A stretch of DNA of 35,070 nucleotides from an uncultured Acidimicrobiales bacterium. Lineage in GTDB: Bacteria > Actinomycetota > Acidimicrobiia > Acidimicrobiales > SZUA-35. Position 1 is the first letter of the stretch. Each line of letters opens with the position of its first letter. The notes below the pieces were generated by a model. The model was given only the letters and a program-made list of their open reading frames with translations, was not told the DNA's origin and made no database searches. The translations under genes and the position numbers were made by a program. Shown here piece by piece: positions 17,326-25,222 of the stretch. The stretch covers positions 1-35,070 of the forward strand of contig CALEWY010000063.1 in the NCBI GenBank assembly GCA_937925335.1. Reading direction: 5' to 3'.

Positions 17326-17402
17326 TCGACAGCCGTTTCGCTGTCGAAGTCAACGGTAGGAACCGTGCCGAGATGGTCTGTCTGGCAGCAGACAGATGCT
17401 GC
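17326..17402. promoter_or_regulatory. Three consecutive hairpins in a 100-base gap
   Basis: Three perfect inverted repeats lie side by side between the two minus-strand genes. TCGACAGC/GCTGTCGA (17326-17333 with 17340-17347) has a 6-base loop. ACGGT/ACCGT (17353-17357 with 17362-17366) has a 4-base loop. TCTGTCTG/CAGACAGA (17377-17384 with 17389-17396) has a 4-base loop. A competing stem GCAGCA/TGCTGC (17385-17390 with 17397-17402) overlaps the last. The first is next to the lipoprotein ribosome site; the last is next to the stop of the upstream gene. Confidence 0.45.
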
Positions 17403-17412
17403 GTGACGTTCG

Positions 17413-17706
17413 CTACTCGTCGATCGCCGATGGGTCGGAGTCGTCTGGCGGCGCGTCCATCAACTCTTCGTTGGCCAGCGCCTTGCCTTGCTGTGCGTCG
17501 ATCTTGTCTTGGATCGCAGCGAAGGCATCGTCTTCCGCCTCGATCTTCTCGGTGAGCATGTCGATCTTCTCTTCCGGCGTTGCCGCAAGCTCGCGCTCTT
17601 TACGACTGAGATCGGCATCGAGTTTGTCTTCGAGCTGGCCGACGGATTCCTTCACGTCGCCTGCTTCGCGCTTGAACCAGCTGGTCAGTGAGTCGAGGAA
17701 GCCCAT
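17413..17706 (-). CDS. Small charged helical protein of unknown function
   Basis: This 97-residue protein begins MGFLDSLTSWFKREAGDVKE, an amphipathic helix that could touch the membrane. A highly charged, coiled-coil-like region (LSRKERELAATPEEKIDMLT) and an acidic Pro/Asp tail follow. It has no cysteines or transmembrane segment. I chose the ATG at 17706 because a TATGCT -10 box (17719-17714) stands exactly seven bases before it, as in leaderless transcripts, and there is no ribosome site. The ATG at 17718 is an alternative. No family is recognised. It is divergent from rimP. Confidence 0.65.
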   Translation of the reverse strand: MGFLDSLTSWFKREAGDVKESVGQLEDKLDADLSRKERELAATPEEKIDMLTEKIEAEDDAFAAIQDKIDAQQGKALANEELMDAPPDDSDPSAIDE

Positions 17707-17713
17707 GGCTTGG

Positions 17714-17719
17714 AGCATA
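17714..17719 (-). promoter_or_regulatory. -10 box for a leaderless transcript
   Basis: TATGCT on the minus strand ends seven bases before the ATG at 17706, so transcription would begin at or next to the start codon. No clear -35 was found. Confidence 0.4.
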
Positions 17720-17762
17720 GGATGTTCCCGTTCGTTGGGCTTGCCTGGTGAACACCGCCGTC

Positions 17763-17791
17763 AGGCGTGGGTTTCGACCCACGCCTCTTTT
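17763..17791 (+). terminator. TTCG-loop hairpin plus T-run upstream of rimP
   Basis: AGGCGTGGGT (17763-17772) pairs perfectly with ACCCACGCCT (17777-17786) around a very stable TTCG tetraloop, followed by CTTTT. This is intrinsic-terminator architecture in the plus direction, but no plus-strand gene precedes it for 1.3 kb. It ends 21 bases before the rimP start, so it may be an attenuator for the rimP-nusA-infB operon. Confidence 0.65.
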
Positions 17792-17812
17792 GATTCTGGC
17801 TGGACCTGACCA

Positions 17813-18436
17813 ATGACTACTGCCGACACCGTTGCTGAACTCCTCGAACCCGTCGTCGCCTCGCTCGGCGTCGAACTTGTCGATGTCGACTTCAACGGCG
17901 GCGTGCTGCGGATCACGGTCGATCAGCCTGAGGGCATCAGCACCGACGTGCTCACCAGCGTGAATCGAACGATCTCGCCCATCCTCGATCAGCACGACCC
18001 CGTTCCCGGTCGTTACACGCTCGAAGTGTCGAGCCCCGGTGTCGAACGCAAGCTCACCAAGATCGCTCACTATCAGCGCGCTGTTGGCGAAACCGTGATC
18101 GCGAAGCGTGAAGCTGGAACCGATCCTCGACGGATCAAGGGTGTGTTGAAAGAGATCACGGGCGATGTGATGCACGAGGCCGAAGTGCTCATCGCGGCGA
18201 CGGAGTTCGACGGTGTCGACCTGCCAAAGACCGACCAAATTCGTCTTGCCGTGAACGAGATCGAGTCAGCGCGTACCGTATTCAACTGGGGACCCACCCC
18301 GAAGCTCGGTGGCAAGAAGAACCAGCAGGGCAAGAACCCCCAGGGCAAGAAACACCCGCAACAGAAGCACCAGCAGGGTAAGTCGAAGAAGACACCGAAG
18401 AACAAGCAGCCAGGCAAGAATAAGTCGGGCGACTAG
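17813..18436 (+). CDS. rimP: Ribosome maturation factor RimP with basic tail
   Basis: RimP assists assembly of the 30S subunit. The 207-residue protein has the N-terminal domain with VELVDVDFNGGVLRITVD and the SSPGVERKL motif near residue 70, then the SH3-like C-terminal domain (IKGVLKEITGDV). The last ~45 residues are a Lys/Gln/Gly/Pro-rich basic tail with QGK-type repeats, absent from most RimP proteins, and may bind RNA. The ATG at 17813 has only a weak ribosome site. It opens the rimP-nusA-ylxR-infB cluster. Confidence 0.94.
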   Translation: MTTADTVAELLEPVVASLGVELVDVDFNGGVLRITVDQPEGISTDVLTSVNRTISPILDQHDPVPGRYTLEVSSPGVERKLTKIAHYQRAVGETVIAKREAGTDPRRIKGVLKEITGDVMHEAEVLIAATEFDGVDLPKTDQIRLAVNEIESARTVFNWGPTPKLGGKKNQQGKNPQGKKHPQQKHQQGKSKKTPKNKQPGKNKSGD

Positions 18437-18531
18437 TCCCTCTCACGTAGCAAGACCAGTCAGATCCAAAACAGAAAATGATTCCGTCTCGCACGGGGTC
18501 CTCACGAAAACAATCGAACGAAGGAAATGCC

Positions 18532-20118
18532 ATGAGTAACGAAATGACCGATGCACTCGCAGCGCTCGCTGAGAGCCGCGATATCCCCATCGAAAAGCTC
18601 TACGGAATTCTGGCAAACGCACTCGAGTCGGCGTACAAGCGTGACCCCGAGGCATATGAGTACTCCTGGGTCACCATCGACCCGTCCACCTTCGAGATTC
18701 GAGTTTGGGCTCAAGAGCTCGACTACGACGGTGAGCCCGAGGGCCCTGAGATGGACGTCACCCCCGAGAACTTCGGGCGAATCGCTGCACAGACCACCAA
18801 GCAGGTGCTGATGCAGGGCATTCGTGAAGAAGAGCGGGAGATGAAGTACGAGCACTACGCCGGTAAAGAGGGCGAGATCGTCACCGGCATCGTGCAGCAG
18901 ACCGACTCGCGCTACACGCTCATCGACCTCGGTCGCGTCGAAGCGCTGCTTCCTCAGGCCGAGCAGGTCTCGGTCGGCCCTCGCCCCGAATCTGGCTCTC
19001 GACTGAAGGCCTACATCGTCGAGGTCCGCAAGACCGTCAAGGGTCCACAGATCGTCGTCAGCCGAACCCATCCCGGTTTGGTCAAGCGCCTCTTCGAGCT
19101 CGAGGTGCCCGAGATTGCCGACGGCATCGTCGAACTCAAAGCCTGCGCCCGTGAACCCGGACACCGCACGAAGATCGCCGTGTTCTCTCACGATCAGAAC
19201 GTCGACCCGGTCGGTGCGTGTGTCGGCGCCCGTGGCTCACGAGTTCGAATGGTCGTGAATGAGCTCAACGGCGAGAAGGTCGACATCATCCCCTTCAGCG
19301 AAGATCCGTATGAGTTCGTGGCGAAGGCGCTGTCGCCGGCAAAGGTCAAAGAGGTTCGGATCGACGAGTCAACGGCCACCGCCACGGTGATCGTTCCCGA
19401 CTTCCAGCTTTCCCTCGCCATTGGCAAGGAAGGCCAGAACGCTCGCCTCGCTCACCGCCTCACCGGATGGCGTATCGACATCAAGAGCGAAACACAGCTC
19501 GAAGAAGAAGCGCTCGGAATGGACACCTACGAAGGTGAAGAGTGGGCCGAGGGTGAGTGGGTGCTCAACGAGAACACCGGCGAGCAGATGTGGCAGCCGG
19601 CCGACGGCTCGGAGGCAATGACCCTCGAGCAGTGGGAAGCCGCGACGAACGAAGATGGCGATGATGCCACCGACGCTGGCGATGATGCATCCGAGTCGTC
19701 TGACTCCGATGACGAGAGCGCCGATGCCGAGAGTGCTGACGACGCTGCTGATGAGAACTCTGACGATTCGAACTCTGACGACTCTGAGGTTGAGTCCGAG
19801 ACGCTCGATTCTGATGGTGATGGTGAAGTGAATGCTGAGGATGCGTCGCCCTATGGCGATGGCAGCCACGCCTTGATCGATGGTGATCCTGATCAGATGC
19901 CTGAGGGTTTCCCGGTCAAGGGCAACGACGATTCGAAGCTGTACCACAACGAAGACAGCCCCTTCTACGGTCGGACCAAGGCTGAGGTGTGGTTCGCAAG
20001 CGACGAGGCAGCTGAGGCAGCCGGGTTCTCCAAGCCCGAGTCGCAGATCGCGAAAGAAGAAGAGGCCAGCACTGACGAGGCCAGCACTGAAGAGGCCAGC
20101 ACTGACGCAGAAGACTGA
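18532..20118 (+). CDS. nusA: Transcription factor NusA with extra C-terminal module
   Basis: NusA binds RNA polymerase and controls pausing, termination and antitermination. The ATG at 18532 with AAGGA at 18521-18525 gives 528 residues. Domains in order are the polymerase-binding N-terminal domain (about 1-115), S1 (EIVTGIVQQTDSRYTLIDLG), KH1 (VGARGSRVRMVVNEL) and KH2 (LAIGKEGQNARLAHRLTGW). After ~350 an Asp/Ser-rich acidic linker leads to a module at about 457-502 (FPVKGNDDSKLYH, then FYGRTKAEVWF and AEAAGF). I recognise this pattern as a small actinobacterial add-on found at ends of various proteins, resembling the C-terminal piece of some thermonuclease-family proteins. The end is a 15-bp repeat overlapping the likely ylxR start. 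Confidence 0.95.
   Translation: MSNEMTDALAALAESRDIPIEKLYGILANALESAYKRDPEAYEYSWVTIDPSTFEIRVWAQELDYDGEPEGPEMDVTPENFGRIAAQTTKQVLMQGIREEEREMKYEHYAGKEGEIVTGIVQQTDSRYTLIDLGRVEALLPQAEQVSVGPRPESGSRLKAYIVEVRKTVKGPQIVVSRTHPGLVKRLFELEVPEIADGIVELKACAREPGHRTKIAVFSHDQNVDPVGACVGARGSRVRMVVNELNGEKVDIIPFSEDPYEFVAKALSPAKVKEVRIDESTATATVIVPDFQLSLAIGKEGQNARLAHRLTGWRIDIKSETQLEEEALGMDTYEGEEWAEGEWVLNENTGEQMWQPADGSEAMTLEQWEAATNEDGDDATDAGDDASESSDSDDESADAESADDAADENSDDSNSDDSEVESETLDSDGDGEVNAEDASPYGDGSHALIDGDPDQMPEGFPVKGNDDSKLYHNEDSPFYGRTKAEVWFASDEAAEAAGFSKPESQIAKEEEASTDEASTEEASTDAED
20062..20106 (+). repeat. 15-bp tandem repeat at the nusA end, three copies
   Basis: GAGGCCAGCACTGAC, GAGGCCAGCACTGAA and GAGGCCAGCACTGAC lie at 20062, 20077 and 20092. 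In frame they encode EAST-D/E repeats. The third copy also supplies GAGG and CTG at ribosome-site spacing for ylxR. Confidence 0.9.
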
Positions 20119-20404
20119 GCCGATCCGCACGTGCGTCGGCTGTCGGGCGAAACACCCGCAGTCGATGCTCGTGCGGTACGCGCTCACAGTTCTCGCGGGC
20201 GCCGAATCGAGGTCGGCTACAGCGGGGAACCCAGGTGGCGACGGCGCGAAGAACGATGGTTCGTCGGGGGTGGCTCCGTCTCGCACTACGCCAGGACGAG
20301 GTGCGTGGATTTGCCGGGCCTCCGAGGCGGACTGTGTCGAGTTGGCGTGGGCGAAGGGCGGATTCGCACGGGCGCTTCGTCGACGGGTCAAACGCTCCGT
20401 GTGA
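20102..20404 (+). CDS. ylxR: YlxR/RnpM family RNA-binding protein, non-standard start
   Basis: YlxR is a small RNA-binding protein encoded between nusA and infB; the B. subtilis member (RnpM) is reported to bind RNase P RNA. The family signature is clear: PIRTCVGCRAKHPQSMLVRY at the start and PGRGAWIC later, then a basic C-terminus (ARALRRRVKRS). An Ala/Gly/Ser-rich insertion separates the two halves. In this frame there is no ATG, GTG or TTG between 19886 and the TCVGC motif. The best start is CTG at 20102, six bases after GAAGAGG (20089-20095) and overlapping the end of nusA; ATC at 20123 is another option. A sequence error is possible. With CTG the length is 100 residues. Confidence 0.8.
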   Translation: MTQKTEPIRTCVGCRAKHPQSMLVRYALTVLAGAESRSATAGNPGGDGAKNDGSSGVAPSRTTPGRGAWICRASEADCVELAWAKGGFARALRRRVKRSV

Positions 20405-20561
20405 GCGACTTGTACGGTCCGTGGTCGGGCGAGTCGGTATCCCGTCGTCAATCGGAGATGACCGTTGCTCCGCATTGGCGTGACACAGGTCTCGGAGTCT
20501 GACCCCGACGGCCAATCAGCGTGTCTCAACGCCCACCCGGCGCTAGCATCAACCTCTTGAC

Positions 20562-20582
20562 GGCGCGCCGATTGGGCGCGCC
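20562..20582 (+). terminator. GC-only hairpin upstream of infB
   Basis: GGCGCGCC occurs at 20562-20569 and 20575-20582 and, being self-complementary, forms an 8-bp all-GC stem with loop GATTG. It is followed by TGTTGT rather than a T-run. A TTGACG overlaps its left edge (20557-20562), and TAGCAT at 20544-20549 could be a -10 box, so the gap may hold both an ylxR terminator and an infB promoter. Confidence 0.4.
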
Positions 20583-20618
20583 TGTTGTACGACGATCCCC
20601 TGAGGGTGAGATTCACAC

Positions 20619-23474
20619 GTGGCAAGTAAAGTCCGGGTTTACGAGTTGGCGCGAGAGCTAGGCGTCACGAACGCGGACATTCTCGACCTGTGTGACCAGC
20701 TCGGCATTGGCGTGAAGAGCCACTCCTCGAGCATCGTCGACGCTCAAGCTGATCGCGTTCGCCGCAAGGCTGTGCGTGAAGGCCGCGTCAACACGGTCGA
20801 ACCAGAATCGGAGCCCGAAGCGGAGAAGGCTGAAGAGCCGCCACCCGCAGCGGTCTCCACCAAGAAGCCACCGCCCAAGAAGGCGAAGGCAGCCGACGAG
20901 ACGCCAGCCGAGGCAGCGCCTGCGGCAGTGGTCGAAGAGGCCGAGCCCGCGACCGAACCAGACGCACAGCCGGTCGAAGCCGCGGAACCGGTCGAAGCAG
21001 AAGCGCCGGCGCCAGAATCAGCTCCAGAGCCCGAGACTGCGCCCGCTCCTGAGCCAGTCGCTGAGGCTCCTGCGCCCGCTCCATCACCGGAGCCAGCAGC
21101 GCCAACCGTCGTGTCGTCAAAGCCGTCGGCTCCGCCACGGCCACCGACCACGCCTGCTCCAGCTGCAGCCCCCGCGCCAGCGCCTGCTCCCACGCCTGCT
21201 GCTGCCGAAGCGCCTGCACCCACACCCGCTGCGGCAGCCGACGCTGGTGCGCCGGTCAAGGCTGAAGCGCCCGCCGCTCCTGCTGGCGAAGCGCCCGCTC
21301 AGCCCCCACGTGGGCCTGGCGGTAAGCCGATTCCACCGCCCCCTGGTCCGCCTCGGACCAAAGCTGGCAAGCCCATTCCGCCACCCCCCGGTGGTGGCCG
21401 TCCGGCACCTCCCGGCGGTGGACGTTCTGGTGGCGGTGGCTACCGAAGTGGACCTGGTGGAGGCGGCGGCGGAGCCCCGCGTCCAGGTGGATTCAACAAC
21501 GGGCCAGGCGGAGGTGGCCCCGGTGGTCGCCCCGGCGGTCCTGGTGGTGGTCGTCCCGGTGGTGGTCGCCCCGGTGGACCGAACCGTCCGCGTCCTCGTC
21601 GCAAGAGCCGTCGTCGTCGCAACCAAGACGATCTGCAGCCGATCGATGCACCGTCCTACACCGCTGATGATGCGCCAGTCCCAGAAGGTGTCGTCGTCAT
21701 CGAGCGTGCGTCGACCGCGCAAGATCTCGGCGAAAAGCTCAACCGAACTGCAGCCGACGTCGTGCGCTTCTTGCTCACCAACGGCGAAATGGTCACCGCA
21801 ACGCAGTCGCTTAGCGACGAGCTGATTCAGCTCTTCGCCGAAGACGTCGGTGCAGAGATCCGTCTTGTCGATCCCGGCGAAGAGCAAGAAGTTGAACTGC
21901 TGAAGATCCTCGAGGTCGAAGCAGCCGAGGAAGACGAAGACACCAGTGGTCTTCCGATTCGTCCTCCGGTGATCACCGTGATGGGCCACGTCGACCACGG
22001 CAAGACGCTCCTCCTCGACCGGATACGCCAGGCCAATGTGGTCGAAGGTGAAGCCGGCGGCATCACCCAGCACATCGGCGCCTACCAGGCCGATGCCAGT
22101 GGCTCGGTCCTCACCTTCATCGATACTCCGGGCCACGAAGCTTTCACCGCAATGCGTGCCCGTGGCGCCAACGCCACCGACATCGTCGTGTTGGTCGTCG
22201 CTGCCGACGATGGCGTCATGCCCCAAACGATCGAAGCACTCGACCACGCTCGAGCTGCTGGGGTTCCAATCATCGTCGCCGTCAACAAGATGGACCGCGA
22301 AGGCGCCGACCCGGACAAGGTCATGAGCCAGCTCGCCGAGCGTCAGCTCGTGCCCGAGCAATGGAGCGGCGACACGATCTTCGTGCCGCTCTCCGCCATG
22401 ACCGGCGATGGCATCGACGATCTGCTCGAGAACCTTGCGGTCATCGCCGAGGTCGAAGATCTCCGTGCGAGCCCGGAAGGCCGTGCATCGGGAACCGTCC
22501 TCGAGTCCTACCTCGATATTGGACGGGGCCCTGTCGCCACGATCCTCGTCGAAAAGGGAACACTCTCCGTTGGTGATCCGCTCGTCTCCGGTGCCGCTTG
22601 GGGCCGTGTACGTGCGCTGATCAACGACAAGGGTGAAAACATCGAGTCGGCTGGTCCGTCCACGCCGGTTCAGGTGCTTGGTCTCAACGACGTCGCCGAA
22701 GCCGGCAACACCTTCGTGGTTGCGCCGAACGAGAAGGTCGCCTCCAAGGTTGCCGATACTCGTGAGCATTGGCAGCGTCTTGCCAGCCTCGGCCGTGACG
22801 CTTCCGCCACCGGTGGCGGCGCCAAGCTCGAAGACATCTTCCAGCAGATTCAGGCTGGCGAGGCTGCCACTCTGAACCTGATCGTGAAGGCCGACGTGAA
22901 CGGCTCGCTCGAAGCCGTCACCGATTCGCTCCGCAAGCTCGAACGAGACGACGTCAAGTTGGCGTTCGTGTCTCGCTCGGTCGGCGGAATCACCGAGAAC
23001 GACGTGTTGTTGGCCTCAACCTCCAACGCCACGATCCTCGGCTTCAACGTTCGTCCTGATCGCAAAGCCCGTGAGTTGGCTGAGCAAGAAGACGTCGAGA
23101 TCCGTAACTACGAGATCATCTACAAGCTGCTCGAAGACATCGAAAACGCGATGCTCGGCCTGCTTGCGCCGGAGTACGAAGAAGTCGTCACCGGCGACGC
23201 CGAAGTTCGCGAGATCTTCCGAGCCCCGAAGGTCGGCGCGATCGCCGGTTGCATGGTGCTCAACGGCAAGATCACTCGTGGCTCCAAGGTTCGTTTCCTT
23301 CGAGAGGGAACGATCATTTGGAAGGGCGCTGTCCAGTCGCTGCGTCGCTTCAAAGACGATGTCAACGAAGTCGCTGCTGGATTCGAGTGTGGCATCAGCC
23401 TCACCGACTTCCAGGACCTCAAAGAGGGCGACGTCATCGAAACCTATGAGGAGCGGGAGATTCCCCGCACCTGA
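20619..23474 (+). CDS. infB: Translation initiation factor IF-2
   Basis: IF-2 is the GTPase that brings initiator tRNA to the 30S subunit and promotes subunit joining. The 951-residue protein starts at GTG 20619 with the IF2 N-terminal domain ([18 protein letters not shown]). A very long linker follows: Ala/Pro/Glu-rich to about 230, Gly/Pro-rich to about 325, then Arg/Lys-rich. The second N-terminal domain follows at about 355-410. The G domain has GHVDHGKT at 456-463, DTPGHEAF from 502 and NKMD at 556-559, followed by domains II, III and the tRNA-binding C-terminal domain. The linker is long but within what actinobacteria show. Confidence 0.98.
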   Translation: MASKVRVYELARELGVTNADILDLCDQLGIGVKSHSSSIVDAQADRVRRKAVREGRVNTVEPESEPEAEKAEEPPPAAVSTKKPPPKKAKAADETPAEAAPAAVVEEAEPATEPDAQPVEAAEPVEAEAPAPESAPEPETAPAPEPVAEAPAPAPSPEPAAPTVVSSKPSAPPRPPTTPAPAAAPAPAPAPTPAAAEAPAPTPAAAADAGAPVKAEAPAAPAGEAPAQPPRGPGGKPIPPPPGPPRTKAGKPIPPPPGGGRPAPPGGGRSGGGGYRSGPGGGGGGAPRPGGFNNGPGGGGPGGRPGGPGGGRPGGGRPGGPNRPRPRRKSRRRRNQDDLQPIDAPSYTADDAPVPEGVVVIERASTAQDLGEKLNRTAADVVRFLLTNGEMVTATQSLSDELIQLFAEDVGAEIRLVDPGEEQEVELLKILEVEAAEEDEDTSGLPIRPPVITVMGHVDHGKTLLLDRIRQANVVEGEAGGITQHIGAYQADASGSVLTFIDTPGHEAFTAMRARGANATDIVVLVVAADDGVMPQTIEALDHARAAGVPIIVAVNKMDREGADPDKVMSQLAERQLVPEQWSGDTIFVPLSAMTGDGIDDLLENLAVIAEVEDLRASPEGRASGTVLESYLDIGRGPVATILVEKGTLSVGDPLVSGAAWGRVRALINDKGENIESAGPSTPVQVLGLNDVAEAGNTFVVAPNEKVASKVADTREHWQRLASLGRDASATGGGAKLEDIFQQIQAGEAATLNLIVKADVNGSLEAVTDSLRKLERDDVKLAFVSRSVGGITENDVLLASTSNATILGFNVRPDRKARELAEQEDVEIRNYEIIYKLLEDIENAMLGLLAPEYEEVVTGDAEVREIFRAPKVGAIAGCMVLNGKITRGSKVRFLREGTIIWKGAVQSLRRFKDDVNEVAAGFECGISLTDFQDLKEGDVIETYEEREIPRT

Positions 23475-23500
23475 GCCGACCCGTCCGGTCGGTGATCACC

Positions 23501-23806
23501 ATGCATGTGTTGTCTCTTCGGGTCGATCTTCGGATCGAGGATGCGTCATCGCTGAAGGCGAAACGTTCCGTTGTGCAATCGATCGTTCGAACGCTCGACG
23601 GCTGGAAGGCTGTCGCTGTTTCTGAGGTTGATGCGCTCGAACTGTGGCAGCGCGCGGTGCTTGGGATTGCAATCGTCGGCGGCACGCCCGGCCACGTCGA
23701 GGACGTTGCCGAGTCGGTCGAGCGATACATCTGGTCAGCAGCAGGCGTCGAGGTTCTCTCGATCGAACAATCCTGGGCTGACACGTCTGAGTGGGAGCGA
23801 GTCTGA
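23501..23806 (+). CDS. ylxP: DUF503 / YlxP family protein
   Basis: The 101-residue protein matches the small YlxP (DUF503) family, whose genes usually sit between infB and rbfA. It shows MHVLSLRVDLRIEDASSLKAKR at the start, with SLKxKR as the family hallmark, and the VSEVDALELWQRAVLGIAIVG core. A ribosome-associated role has been suggested from context; none is shown here. The ATG at 23501 was chosen because the family begins MHV; a GTG at 23492 would add three residues. The stop overlaps the rbfA start (TGATG). Confidence 0.88.
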   Translation: MHVLSLRVDLRIEDASSLKAKRSVVQSIVRTLDGWKAVAVSEVDALELWQRAVLGIAIVGGTPGHVEDVAESVERYIWSAAGVEVLSIEQSWADTSEWERV

Positions 23807-24264
23807 TGGCAAAAGGCCGAGGTGGTTCACGCCGCCCGAAACAAACGACGAGCCGGCACTACCCGCGAACCGCTCGTCTCAATGCGCTCCTCACCGAGAT
23901 CGTGGCCGACTACTTCGAGGTGACCGAGTTCGACGAGAACGAGGCCGCGCATCTCGGGTTTTTGACCGTCACCGGTGTTGAGGTCGACTCCGATCTGAAC
24001 GTTGCGGAGATCTTCTTCTCGATCTTCGATGATCAGCAGGACAACGACGACGAAGTCCTCGAGGTGTTGTCCAGCCATCGCAAGCCGATCCAGCGGGCGA
24101 TCGCTCAGCAGGCGAAGCTCCGCAAAACGCCAGAGGCCGTGTTCACATTCGATCCAGCCGTTCGCGCTGGCTCCAAGATCGACTCGATCCTCGCAACGAT
24201 CAGCGATCGGGAACCGGATCAAGAACCTCCCTACGAGACCAATCCCGAGCTCGAGCAGGATTGA
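23806..24264 (+). CDS. rbfA: Ribosome-binding factor A
   Basis: RbfA is a KH-type cold-shock protein needed for 16S rRNA 5' end processing and 30S maturation. The 152-residue protein begins with a basic segment, then RLNALLTEIVADYFEVTEFDE, LGFLTVTGVEVDSDLNVAEIFFSI (the family core region), and RAIAQQAKLRKTPEAVFTFD. The C-terminus is an acidic tail. The ATG at 23806 overlaps the ylxP stop by one base. Confidence 0.93.
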   Translation: MAKGRGGSRRPKQTTSRHYPRTARLNALLTEIVADYFEVTEFDENEAAHLGFLTVTGVEVDSDLNVAEIFFSIFDDQQDNDDEVLEVLSSHRKPIQRAIAQQAKLRKTPEAVFTFDPAVRAGSKIDSILATISDREPDQEPPYETNPELEQD

Positions 24265-24268
24265 TTGC

Positions 24269-25159
24269 ATGGCACGGCGCGGCGGCAAGAAGAACGACAG
24301 CGGGGCAACTGGCTGCTTGATCATTGACAAGCCCGCTGGGTGCACGAGTCACGATGTCGTCGACCGTGTTCGGCGTGCGCTTGGCACTCGGAAGGTCGGC
24401 CATGCTGGCACGCTCGATCCGGATGCAACCGGCGTGCTCGTGCTCGGCGTCGGCGCTGGGACCAAGCTGCTGCAGTTCGTGACCGGAGCCGACAAGTCCT
24501 ACGTCGGTGATGTGGTGTTCGGGGTCGAAACGTCGACGCTCGACGCGGCTGGAGAGGTCACCGCGACCCACGAGATGTCACTCGAGGCTGACGCTGTGTC
24601 GGCGGCAGCGGCCACCTTCATTGGCGACATCGAACAGATCCCGCCGATGGTTTCGGCGATCAAGGTCGACGGCAAGCGACTCCACGAACTCGCCCGCGAA
24701 GGCAAAGAGATCGAACGCGAGCCACGGCCCGTCACCGTTCACCGCTACGACACCGAGCCGACGAATGACCCGTTGGTTTATCGAGCGACGGTGGACTGTG
24801 GCAGTGGCACGTATGTGCGATCGCTCGCCGCCGATCTCGGAACAGCACTCGGTGGGGGAGCACACCTGCGAGATCTTCGACGCACCGCTGTCGGCTCGTT
24901 CACACTCGACGATGCTGTTGCACTGGACGCGTTCGAGGCGGAACCGCTTCAGGCACTCGCTCCGGTGCGTTCAATGCTGCGAGACCTTCCAGCTATCGAG
25001 GTCGACGACACGGTGGCGAACCAGGTGAGGAACGGTCGCTCGTTGGGTGAGTCGGCCGGTTCTGGGCGTCTGGTGATCGTGCACAACGACGTCGTTCTGG
25101 CGATCTATGAAGCGATCGATGGTGAGTTGAAGCCGGTCAAGGTTCTCCCGCAGAGTTAG
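24269..25159 (+). CDS. truB: tRNA pseudouridine(55) synthase TruB
   Basis: TruB makes pseudouridine 55 in the T-arm of tRNAs. The 296-residue protein has LIIDKPAGCTSHDVVDRVRR near the start, the catalytic motif HAGTLDPDATGVL with the active-site Asp, KSYVGDVVFG, and GSGTYVRSLAADLG. The C-terminal ~60 residues look like a degenerate PUA-like domain. The ATG at 24269 has AGGA at 24257-24260 and follows rbfA by four bases. Confidence 0.96.
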   Translation: MARRGGKKNDSGATGCLIIDKPAGCTSHDVVDRVRRALGTRKVGHAGTLDPDATGVLVLGVGAGTKLLQFVTGADKSYVGDVVFGVETSTLDAAGEVTATHEMSLEADAVSAAAATFIGDIEQIPPMVSAIKVDGKRLHELAREGKEIEREPRPVTVHRYDTEPTNDPLVYRATVDCGSGTYVRSLAADLGTALGGGAHLRDLRRTAVGSFTLDDAVALDAFEAEPLQALAPVRSMLRDLPAIEVDDTVANQVRNGRSLGESAGSGRLVIVHNDVVLAIYEAIDGELKPVKVLPQS

Positions 25160-25184
25160 CGATGCAGGCTGGGGTGTCAGAGGT

Positions 25185-25215
25185 TTGTCGCTCGCGCCAT
25201 GACCTCCGCTACCTT
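25185..25215 (+). promoter_or_regulatory. Probable ribF promoter giving a leaderless mRNA
   Basis: TTGTCG at 25185-25190 and TACCTT at 25210-25215 are separated by 19 bases. A GTG follows the -10 box after exactly seven bases (25223), so the transcript would start at or next to the start codon. Confidence 0.45.
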
Positions 25216-25222
25216 GCAGCCC

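Noticed and set aside
19369..20625. Open frame of 418 codons on the minus strand across nusA and ylxR
   Set aside because: Antisense to two recognised genes, with no recognisable motif and no ribosome site.
21300..21600. Gly/Pro-rich stretch of IF-2 considered as an unusual insertion
   Set aside because: Long low-complexity linkers between the two IF2 N-terminal domains are common in actinobacteria.
21117..22769. Open frame of 550 codons on the minus strand across infB
   Set aside because: It mirrors the IF-2 linker and G domain; the Thr/Gly/Arg-rich part is the complement of the Gly/Pro linker codons.
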